A stretch of DNA of 5,718 nucleotides, from the NCBI GenBank assembly GCA_012512355.1, contig JAAZEI010000221.1:1-5718 (forward strand). The letters are read 5' to 3'. The stretch is from Clostridiales bacterium. Lineage in GTDB: Bacteria > Bacillota > Clostridia > Christensenellales > Aristaeellaceae. The translations under genes were made by a program, and so were the position numbers. The notes under the pieces are model-generated. The model saw only the letters and a program-made list of their open reading frames with translations. It ran no database searches and was not told the origin of the DNA. Shown here in pieces: positions 1-5,247 of the stretch; the first letter of the stretch is position 1; each line of letters starts with the position of its first letter.

Positions 1-1
1 A

Positions 2-88
2 AGCGAAGAAGCGGCTGAAAAACCCGCGCATGGTCTTCAGCAGACTTTTCCTTGTATACTTGCCGCCAAAAGCCGCCTGCGCCAGCCG
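2..88 (-). pseudogene. nadE: Displaced C-terminal coding segment of nadE (after frameshift), partial at window edge
   Basis: In the -1 frame relative to the main nadE reading frame, the 29 codons from 88 down to 2 read RLAQAAFGGKY followed by TRKSLLKTMRGFFSRFFA. This matches the family's conserved tail pattern, A-F-G-G-x-Y, then a basic helix ending in RFF just before the QQFKRS segment expected beyond the window. The main frame reads an unrelated WRRRLLAASIQGKVC and stops at 37. One base missing from the minus-strand stretch GAGCTGCTCGGCTGG (about 84-98) explains the switch. No slippery heptamer is visible, so programmed frameshifting is unlikely. A real mutation and a sequencing or assembly indel both fit. 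Confidence 0.8.
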
Positions 89-1815
89 AGCAGCTCCTGC
101 GAGCTGTGCCCCTTGTGCAGAAAATGGTACAGATAAAAATCGATCAATTCATAGGGGCCGACAATTTCCTCCGTACGCTGAACAATCTCGCCTGATGCGG
201 ATGGCAGCAGCTCCGGGCTAATGGGGGTGGCCAAAATGGCCCTGAGGCAGTCACGCAGCCCGGCACTTTGTGCGTCGCTGGCTGCCTGGTCAATCATCAT
301 GCGAATGGCGCTCTTATATAAGCCGGCATTGGGGTTGTACATGCTCATGTGATCGCCGCCATAGGTGGTAAAGCCAAGGGCCAACTCACTCATATCACCC
401 GGCCCCAGCATCAGACCGTCATGCATATTGGCCAAATCCATCAATATCTGCGTGCGCTCACGTGCCTGGGCATTCTCAAAGGCCGCATCGGGCCGGCCGC
501 TGTGCCCAATCTCCTTTAAATGCAGCTGAATGCTGGGGGCAATATCAATCTCACGATAGGTGAGGCCCAGGGCCTCCACCAGGTCTCTGGCGCTGTGTCG
601 GGTATGCGCGCTGCTGCCGGGTCCGGGCAGGGCGAAGGGCAGGATGCCTGCTATATCAAAGCCCAATATCCCAAAAGCGCGGCAGGCAAACATAAGCGCC
701 ATGGCTGAATCCAGACCGCCCGAAATGCCCAGGGTCAAACACTTCGCGCCGATGCGCCGCAGGCGGGTGGCCAGCGCCTGCGCCCCAATCTCCAGGGCAT
801 CGCGGCACCAGCCGACTCGCTGCAGCCCCTCAGGCGGCGCGTAGGGAAAGGCAAGGTCAGGAACAGACGCTTCATCTTGAACTTTATCAATGCTGGGTGC
901 AAAAGGATACACCAGGTCATCGCCAAAGGCTTGATCCCTGTCGCTGCCATATCTTGGCGCAAAGGGATAGACTTTCTGCTCGCCTGCCTGTCCTTTTGAA
1001 AAAACAGCTTCCATGCTCACGAATGGATAGGCTGCAAAAGCTGCGTCAAGCGAGAAAGGCTTTGCCAGAGCCGAAATATTGTCACGGTAGGCGATCAGGG
1101 CCATCCCATCATAAACAAAATCGGTTGACGACTCGTTTGACCCCGCATTGGCATACAGGCAAAGGCAGCCGGCCCAGGAGGCCTGCGCGAGGGACATAAT
1201 CCTTGCTTTGGCGCTTGAAGCCAGTGCCGGCTCCGCAGAGGGAAACAATGCCAGGTGAATCCCGCGGCGGGCCATCTTTTCCGCTGCGGCAGCGCTGTCC
1301 TGCGACCCGAACATAGATAGGCCCAGCAGGATATCTTCCCTGCCGGGCAAGCTTAAGGGGTTATCATGATAGACAGGGACCGTCTGGCCCCCAATGTCAA
1401 AACTGAGGGGAGCAGGTTCAGCCGAAAAATTCTCCGCGTCACGAAAACGAGCCTGCAGCGGCTTTTGCCAGCAGGCAATAAACTGTCCATCCCTGGCCGC
1501 CAGCATCAGGCTATACAATCTGCCGCCGCTCATCACGGGGAGACCAAATACGCAAAGCAGCCCCTCTGACGCCTCTGCTATCTTCATCGCGCCGTGCGCT
1601 GCCGCGTCCAGCAGCAGGGGCTGGGCGAGAATATCCCCGCCGCTTTGAGCGGTCAGGCACAATTGGGGCAGCAGCAAAAGCTCCGCACCCTTCTGCTTTG
1701 CTTCTTTAACCCGGCACAGGATGGCAGCCAGGTTGGTTTTTACATCGCAGGGAGCACCAAAAGCAGGCGCCGCGGCCATCAGCTTAAGCCCCAACATACC
1801 TTCCACGATCCTCAT
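37..1815 (-). CDS. nadE: Glutamine-dependent-type NAD+ synthetase with degenerate glutaminase domain, C-terminus frameshifted
   Basis: NAD+ synthetase converts nicotinic acid adenine dinucleotide plus ATP and ammonia to NAD+, the last step of NAD synthesis in the cytosol. Residues 1-255 form a nitrilase-fold glutaminase domain, which in the family supplies ammonia from glutamine; residues 330-592 form the synthetase domain. Visible motifs are the ATP P-loop GISGGLDSA (363-371), ENAQARERTQILMDLAN (447-463), SELALG (476-481), GDHMSMY (487-493), and TPISPELLP and TEEIVGPYEL further on. The family's catalytic Glu is Gln51 (LLLPQLCLT) and the catalytic Cys is Phe169 (GLSMFGS); Lys118 remains. So glutamine hydrolysis is probably lost and free ammonia, or a partner, would be needed. 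The linker (261-340) carries four 20-residue repeats. The reading frame ends early through a one-base shift near 86-94, so roughly the last 15 residues are out of frame. ATG start; the preceding AAAGGGGGGC is a purine-rich but poorly spaced ribosome site. It may be a decaying or second nadE copy. Confidence 0.9.
   Translation of the reverse strand: MRIVEGMLGLKLMAAAPAFGAPCDVKTNLAAILCRVKEAKQKGAELLLLPQLCLTAQSGGDILAQPLLLDAAAHGAMKIAEASEGLLCVFGLPVMSGGRLYSLMLAARDGQFIACWQKPLQARFRDAENFSAEPAPLSFDIGGQTVPVYHDNPLSLPGREDILLGLSMFGSQDSAAAAEKMARRGIHLALFPSAEPALASSAKARIMSLAQASWAGCLCLYANAGSNESSTDFVYDGMALIAYRDNISALAKPFSLDAAFAAYPFVSMEAVFSKGQAGEQKVYPFAPRYGSDRDQAFGDDLVYPFAPSIDKVQDEASVPDLAFPYAPPEGLQRVGWCRDALEIGAQALATRLRRIGAKCLTLGISGGLDSAMALMFACRAFGILGFDIAGILPFALPGPGSSAHTRHSARDLVEALGLTYREIDIAPSIQLHLKEIGHSGRPDAAFENAQARERTQILMDLANMHDGLMLGPGDMSELALGFTTYGGDHMSMYNPNAGLYKSAIRMMIDQAASDAQSAGLRDCLRAILATPISPELLPSASGEIVQRTEEIVGPYELIDFYLYHFLHKGHSSQELLGWRRRLLAASIQGKVC
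796..1035 (-). repeat. Four-copy 20-residue coding repeat in the NadE linker
   Basis: Within NadE, the motifs YPFVS (263-267), YPFAP (283-287), YPFAP (303-307) and FPYAP (323-327) begin exactly 20 residues apart. The 60-base units span residues 261-280, 281-300, 301-320 and 321-340. The motif is strongly shared, while the rest of each unit has diverged at both protein and DNA level (for example TATCCCTTTGCGCC against TATCCTTTTGCACC). From memory, ordinary NadE proteins have a single PF(V/L)P-type motif between their two domains, so this looks like an old tandem expansion of the linker. Confidence 0.75.
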
Positions 1816-1922
1816 GCCCCCCTTTGTTTGCGCAACTCAATATATCGCATCAAGGATATCTGCGCAAGTTAAAAGAGGGTCAAGGATGCACCGTATTCTA
1901 TTGAAAAATGAAGCACCGCAGC
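1816..1922 (-). promoter_or_regulatory. Candidate nadE promoter region with paired TGCGCAA sites
   Basis: The gap between the unknown gene and nadE holds two possible minus-strand promoters. One is TTGACC (1883-1878), a 17-base spacer and GATATC (1860-1855). The other is TTGCGC, 17 bases and TATATT (1844-1839). Neither is a full match at both boxes. The heptamer TGCGCAA occurs at 1829-1835 and 1861-1867, 32 bases apart, about three helical turns; the first copy lies in the palindrome TTGCGCAA. No strong terminator follows the upstream gene, so readthrough into nadE is also possible. Confidence 0.3.
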
Positions 1923-2822
1923 TTACTGAGCGATCAAATCCTCGGATTTTTCTTCTGAAAGCTGCTCCGCCTTCAATTGAATCGCGCCCATGGGCTCGGG
2001 CAAATGGCTGATGTCAATTTGATTGATGCGGCAGAAGTGTTCAAACATGTGTTTTGAAAGGTCCTCATCCGCAGTCCCTTTTTTGATTTTCGCGATATCA
2101 CGCAAAACCTGTGCCGCCTGGGTATTGCTAACATATCTGTACTGGCCTGAGCCCCAAAATGCCCTGGCAGGCTGGCCTTCATTGGCATGATATTCCCAAA
2201 ACGGCATGGCGTGCGCCTCTGTTTGAGACAGCTCTATTTTATTGTCAGCGCCGGCAGCGACATAGCCCTCTGTATGGGCATCCCCTTCAAAGGCTTTTTC
2301 GATGATGAAAGCTGCAAAGATATATCGTTTGTCTTCTCCCTTGTCAGCGGGATCTCTGGTGGTTAGAATGCACAAATTATTGAACGCGACACGCTTAAGT
2401 TTCTTTTTGGTTCCTTTGTTGACACCTGTTTGCACAACCCCGGCCGAGGCCTTCCACTCCGCGAGCATTGGGCATTTCTCCCCATCGCGATCATTGCACT
2501 TGAAGACCACGCTGTCCCGCTTCAGGTATCTGTTGGAGTGCACTGAAGAGCGAGCCTTCATTTCAGCTTTGAGTGCAATGATGTCAGCTTCCTTGCGCTT
2601 CTTCTTTTCCTCCGCGCTTTTTTCAGCGATTTTCTGATCCAATTCGATCTTTTCTTTGAACTGTTTGTCCTTAGTAGATAAAAAACGTTTGAATGAAACC
2701 GGGTATATGAATTCCATTTTTTTATCCGCAAACGATACAAGCAAGTACTTGCCGTCAAACTTGGTGATGGTGCCTTCTCCCAAGCTTTTGTGTTTCACTT
2801 TTTTCCCGATAATATTTGCCAC
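1923..2822 (-). CDS. Hypothetical protein with Tudor/SH3-like N-terminus and conserved unknown C-terminal domain
   Basis: I cannot assign a function. Residues 1-48 have the pattern G-K-x-V-x-H-x-x-x-G-x-G-T-I, then a beta-rich stretch and FIYPVSFKRFL. This resembles the small Tudor/SH3-like barrel at the C-terminus of UvrD/PcrA helicases and the start of a group of clostridial hypothetical proteins. Residues 50-92 are highly charged (KDKQFKEKIE to KAEMKAR) and should form a long helix or coiled coil. Residues 100-275 look like a folded domain, with NNLCILTTRDP (148-158), RYIFAAFIIEKAF (166-178), MPFWEYHAN (206-214), FWGSGQYRYV (222-231), VLRDIAKIKKGTADEDL (239-255) and EHFCRINQID (261-270). 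Only C109, C117, C151 and C264 are cysteines. No signal peptide or membrane segment is seen, so it is probably cytosolic. The start is GTG, preceded at 5 bases by a strong AAGGAGG. It could bind nucleic acid, but that is inference. Confidence 0.85.
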   Translation of the reverse strand: MANIIGKKVKHKSLGEGTITKFDGKYLLVSFADKKMEFIYPVSFKRFLSTKDKQFKEKIELDQKIAEKSAEEKKKRKEADIIALKAEMKARSSVHSNRYLKRDSVVFKCNDRDGEKCPMLAEWKASAGVVQTGVNKGTKKKLKRVAFNNLCILTTRDPADKGEDKRYIFAAFIIEKAFEGDAHTEGYVAAGADNKIELSQTEAHAMPFWEYHANEGQPARAFWGSGQYRYVSNTQAAQVLRDIAKIKKGTADEDLSKHMFEHFCRINQIDISHLPEPMGAIQLKAEQLSEEKSEDLIAQ

Positions 2823-3044
2823 GATGCCCTCCTTATGGTTGAATCAATAACTGATTGTCATCTGAAAAACTTACATTCGTATCGTCTGAAGGATAGCGCT
2901 CATTGGACCTTGTAAATTAAACCAAACCCATTCCTGTCAGCGTTTTAAAAAGACCTTAAATAAATCTTGAGCAGCAAAATCTGTCAGCCCGTCATCGTCC
3001 TCTTTTCCAAATCTCATCCCTTGGTACACCAATGAATTGCTGCT

Positions 3045-3056
3045 GATTGATCAATC
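3045..3056. promoter_or_regulatory. 12-base perfect palindrome GATTGATCAATC
   Basis: GATTGATCAATC is its own reverse complement. It lies in a non-coding gap between two divergent genes, where a dimeric repressor or activator site would be plausible. No regulator family is assigned. It is too far from either visible start to be certain. Confidence 0.3.
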
Positions 3057-3251
3057 GTCAACATACAAACGATGGCTTATGAATAAAGCCGGACAACAGG
3101 CAACACTGCCGGCAAACGATGGGGCGAAAAAGAGCCGATAGATTTTCATGCGCTTGTCTTAACCCAAATATAGCACAATGACAGGCATAAAACAAATAAG
3201 CTGCCCTATCTAACCAGCCTTCTGTCCTATCTACTCCCCCTGAAAGACCAA

Positions 3252-3269
3252 ATGACAGCGATGTGTCAT
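3252..3269. promoter_or_regulatory. Dyad ATGACA-N6-TGTCAT upstream of the DUF454 promoter
   Basis: The two 6-base arms are perfect inverted repeats around GCGATG. The centre lies about 50 bases upstream of the extended -10 box at 3307-3315, a usual place for an activator site. The arm sequence ATGACA also occurs near 3178-3183. Spacing resembles CRP/FNR-type sites, but the arm sequence does not match their consensus. Confidence 0.35.
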
Positions 3270-3306
3270 CACATAAATCACAAAAACAAAGCAAGCATCA
3301 ATATGT

Positions 3307-3315
3307 TGGTATAAT
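3307..3315 (+). promoter_or_regulatory. Extended -10 promoter for the DUF454 gene
   Basis: TGGTATAAT is a perfect extended -10 element (TGn plus consensus TATAAT). No good -35 box is seen at 17-18 bases, which extended -10 promoters can tolerate. Transcription would begin near 3322, giving a leader of about 70 bases before the ATG at 3390. The same nine bases occur in the promoter at 4965-4973. Confidence 0.6.
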
Positions 3316-3389
3316 CATGATGTGCGGACCCGCTGATGATGGTGTTTGGTTCTTATTGGCTCGCATATAATATGTCAGGAGTTATTTTG

Positions 3390-3767
3390 ATGAAAAGAGC
3401 GTTCATGAATGCGGTTTTTTTGATTCTTGCTTTTTTGTTTTTATCCTTGGGCATCCTTGGGGTGATGATCCCCATTCTTCCCACAACGCCATTTTTGCTG
3501 GCTGCAGCATTCTTTTTCGCAAAAGGCTCGCCAAGCTTTAACCGCTGGTTTTTGGCTACGGCCTTGTATAAAAATCACCTGGAAGAATTTATTACAACCA
3601 GAGCGATGACGCTCAAAAAGAAATTATGGATTGTGATTCCTGTGTCTGTGATGCTTTTAACCAGCGCTTTTCTAATGGGAAAAACAGCTGTGTGGATTTT
3701 AGTCTTGCTGCTGATCCTGATCATTTTATATTATTTTAAATTTCAAATAAAAACGATAGAGGAATGA
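3390..3767 (+). CDS. YbaN/DUF454 family inner-membrane protein
   Basis: A small integral membrane protein of the YbaN/DUF454 family (PF04304), whose biochemical role is not established. The start at 3390 (MKRAFMNAV) is chosen because AGGAG at 3377-3381 sits 8 bases upstream and the resulting 125 residues equal the length of E. coli YbaN. An in-frame ATG at 3336 would add 18 residues but has no ribosome site. The family signature is clear: G-V-M-I-P-I-L-P-T-T-P-F (24-35), then an aromatic FFFAKGSP segment and the amphipathic SFNRWFLATALYKNHLEEF (49-67). Hydrophobic stretches lie near 8-29, 33-45, 79-95 and 98-115, with a short charged tail (KTIEE). It is probably transcribed alone from the extended -10 at 3307-3315. 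It ends 15 bases before the end of convergent eda. Confidence 0.85.
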   Translation: MKRAFMNAVFLILAFLFLSLGILGVMIPILPTTPFLLAAAFFFAKGSPSFNRWFLATALYKNHLEEFITTRAMTLKKKLWIVIPVSVMLLTSAFLMGKTAVWILVLLLILIILYYFKFQIKTIEE

Positions 3768-3782
3768 ACTTATTTTCATCTG

Positions 3783-4760
3783 CTATTTATTAACCAAGTG
3801 CAGGGCAAAGCCTGCAATTTCTTCATCCACATACACAAACTTGGGCTTTCCGTCCTCCTGCAGCAGCAGGGTATCCAGGTCAAAGCCAAAACCTCGCCTC
3901 TGTAAGTGCCACATGGCGCGTTCCACGCTGCTGCAGGCAAGTGCGATGTGACCATGCCTGCCTCTGTAGTTTGTTTTCATCACTTCAAAGCCGGGACCTA
4001 CAAAGACGCTGCTGCTGTTATCGCGGTGAAGAGGCCAGCCTGTGAGAAAACTGAGTTTCTGCGCGGCTTGAGCGGCTTTGTCAGCGTCCTCGCAGTTGAC
4101 GCCAATGTGCCAAAGTTCAAAGCCCAGGACTTTTGCAACAGCCTCGGCGGCCAGACGTTCGATCCTGTCCCAATCCCCCCCTTTGACGGCCTCCTGGGGT
4201 ACCATCCAGCTGCCGCCGCAGGCTGCGACTTTTGGGAAATTCAGATAACTTGTAAGGTTCTCCGAGGTGATGCCGCCGGTAGGAACAAAGCGGATATCGC
4301 CATAAGGACCAGACAGGGCTTTGATCATGTCAAGTCCGCCCAGCGCTTCAGCCGGGAAAAACTTGACCGTTAATATGCCCATACCCATCGCAGCTTCGAT
4401 GTCGGTTGGGGATGAGCATCCCGGCAGCACCGGATAGCCGCGGTCGATGCAATGCCTGACCACCTCTTGATTCAGCCCGGGAGACACAATATAACCGGCA
4501 CCGGCCTTCCAGGCCTTATCCGCCTGTTCACAGGTCAGCACAGTGCCCGCACCCAGCATCACCTCGGGCAGCTCTTCATGGACCCGACGGATGGCCTCCT
4601 CTGCCGCCGCGGTGCGAAAGGTGATTTCCGCTGCAGGCAGACCGCCGTGCAAAAGCGCTTTGCAAAGAGGCACTGCATCTTTTGCTTCGTCCACTTTGAT
4701 GACGGGTATGATGCCGGCCATTGATAGTTTTTCGAGCATCTGTTCTGTAGCGTTTTTCAT
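3783..4760 (-). CDS. eda: KDPG/KHG aldolase fused to a C-terminal VOC (glyoxalase-like) domain
   Basis: A cytosolic class I aldolase that cleaves 2-keto-3-deoxy-6-phosphogluconate to pyruvate and glyceraldehyde 3-phosphate, and often 4-hydroxy-2-oxoglutarate to pyruvate and glyoxylate. With the start at 4760 (MKNATEQMLEKL), key residues fall on E. coli Eda numbering: Glu45 and Arg49 in AAEITFRT, the Schiff-base Lys133 in TVKFFPAEAL, and Thr161 in PTGGI. The aldolase ends near residue 211. Residues 213-325 form a VOC-fold domain starting LWHIGVN, with His218, Glu259, His271 and His321 as possible metal ligands. E. coli Eda is about 213 residues, so this 325-residue protein has an extra domain; I recall similar fusions in clostridia. 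The frame stays open upstream to a TTG at 4865, but homology favours 4760. The ribosome site is only moderate (AGG in GGTCAGGCAGAAT). It stands alone, with no kdgK neighbour visible. Confidence 0.93.
   Translation of the reverse strand: MKNATEQMLEKLSMAGIIPVIKVDEAKDAVPLCKALLHGGLPAAEITFRTAAAEEAIRRVHEELPEVMLGAGTVLTCEQADKAWKAGAGYIVSPGLNQEVVRHCIDRGYPVLPGCSSPTDIEAAMGMGILTVKFFPAEALGGLDMIKALSGPYGDIRFVPTGGITSENLTSYLNFPKVAACGGSWMVPQEAVKGGDWDRIERLAAEAVAKVLGFELWHIGVNCEDADKAAQAAQKLSFLTGWPLHRDNSSSVFVGPGFEVMKTNYRGRHGHIALACSSVERAMWHLQRRGFGFDLDTLLLQEDGKPKFVYVDEEIAGFALHLVNK
3799..3816 (+). terminator. Weak hairpin that may end the DUF454 transcript, inside the eda 3' end
   Basis: TGCAGG-gcaaag-CCTGCA forms a perfect 6-base-pair stem with a 6-base loop, followed by the weak T-rich ATTTCTTC. 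It lies 32 bases past the DUF454 stop, within the last codons of eda on the other strand. No better terminator fits in the 15-base gap. The poor T-run makes this uncertain. Confidence 0.25.
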
Positions 4761-4943
4761 ATTCTGCCTGACCTTTCGATATGAGATGCAATTATTCATA
4801 CAGATAAATAAAATGATGTGTTGCAGCTTCTCCTCATAAAAATCTGCAGAGTTCATCCTTTTCAATCATACGCAAGGAAAAGGATGCCGTCAATCCATCT
4901 CAAGGCTCATGCAAGGCTTGATGGTGATAGCTTATCCCCCTCA

Positions 4944-4973
4944 TTGTTTAAGTGTTTTATCATATGGTATAAT
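4944..4973 (+). promoter_or_regulatory. Promoter for the DUF1295 gene leader
   Basis: TTGTTT (4944-4949), an 18-base spacer and consensus TATAAT (4968-4973), preceded by TGG to give an extended -10. Transcription would start near 4980. The heptamer TATCATA lies on each side of the -10, at 4958-4964 and 4975-4981, 17 bases apart, and could be a repressor site. Confidence 0.6.
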
Positions 4974-4997
4974 ATATCATAAGCTAATAGCTGGTAT

Positions 4998-5051
4998 ATG
5001 GGTAAGATTGTAAGGGCTGATCTCACCCGAAAAGTTAAGGACGCTTACTAA
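4998..5051 (+). CDS. Possible 17-residue leader peptide
   Basis: The short frame reads MGKIVRADLTRKVKDAY and ends in TAA. It begins about 18 bases after the predicted transcription start. Five of 17 residues are Lys or Arg. Its last codons overlap GGACGCT, one arm of the main leader stem, so a translating ribosome would affect folding. The ribosome site is poor (only AGCTGG upstream), and a frame this short can arise by chance. It could equally be the start of a decayed gene. Confidence 0.2.
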   Translation: MGKIVRADLTRKVKDAY

Positions 5052-5230
5052 AAGCTGCTGCTCTTGCCTGGGTTAATCTTTTGAAACAGGCCTTGCAGTG
5101 TCCTCATCTGCTTTTTTGTTTGTTTAGATTATTACAATGCAAGGCAGGGTATCATGACGAGGTCGGGATAAAAAGCCCGAACACATCTGCGAAATCTCGG
5201 CAGCCATCGCCTTCACGCAGGCCCCGGCAC

Positions 5231-5247
5231 TGTAGCGGTCAGCTACA
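5231..5247 (+). promoter_or_regulatory. Hairpin just upstream of the DUF1295 ribosome binding site
   Basis: TGTAGC-ggtca-GCTACA is a perfect 6-base-pair stem with a 5-base loop, ending 8 bases before AAGGAG (5256-5261). It lacks a T-run, so it is not a terminator. It may influence ribosome access or be the last stem of the leader structure. Confidence 0.4.

Larger units (their letters stand above)
2823..3389. other. Long intergenic region without a convincing gene
   Basis: This divergent gap between the unknown gene (minus) and the DUF454 gene (plus) has no supported coding region. The only long open frame, 3058-3294 on the minus strand, is cysteine-rich, lacks a ribosome site and resembles no family. 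The region is AT-rich. It holds a 12-base palindrome at 3045-3056, a dyad at 3252-3269 and an extended -10 promoter at 3307-3315. The decamer CAAACGATGG occurs twice, near 3066-3075 and 3113-3122. I found no clear promoter for the minus-strand gene. Confidence 0.6.

Noticed and set aside
84..98. Programmed -1 frameshift in nadE
   Set aside because: No slippery heptamer is present at the switch point, and the family is not known to use recoding.
1907..1925. AAGC-tgcggt-GCTT hairpin followed by CATTTTTC after the 299-residue gene (minus strand)
   Set aside because: The stem is only four base pairs and overlaps the stop codon region; too weak to call a terminator.
3058..3294. 78-codon open frame on the minus strand in the long gap
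   Set aside because: No ribosome site before its start, cysteine-rich irregular composition and no recognisable family; it also overlaps the dyad that serves the opposite strand.
3366..3371. Second TATAAT upstream of the DUF454 gene
   Set aside because: It lies within 20 bases of the ATG and would give a transcript starting inside the ribosome site; no TGn or -35 element.
3336..3389. Earlier in-frame ATG for the DUF454 protein
   Set aside because: No ribosome site at this ATG; the family N-terminus begins at MKRAF and AGGAG supports 3390.
4745..4759. Catabolite response (cre)-like sequence TGTAGCGTTTTTCA at the eda start
   Set aside because: The central CG is one base out of place relative to the cre consensus, and the site lies on the first codons.
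4761..4865. 35-codon upstream extension of eda
   Set aside because: The start at 4760 puts the catalytic residues on E. coli Eda numbering. The extension lacks a properly spaced ribosome site and resembles no aldolase N-terminus.
5218..5238. Cobalamin-riboswitch-like box CAGGCCCCGGCACTGTAGCGG
   Set aside because: The spacing to the upstream GAAATC element is too long and no B12-box (CAGGAGACCTGCC-like) follows before the start codon; treated only as a faint resemblance.
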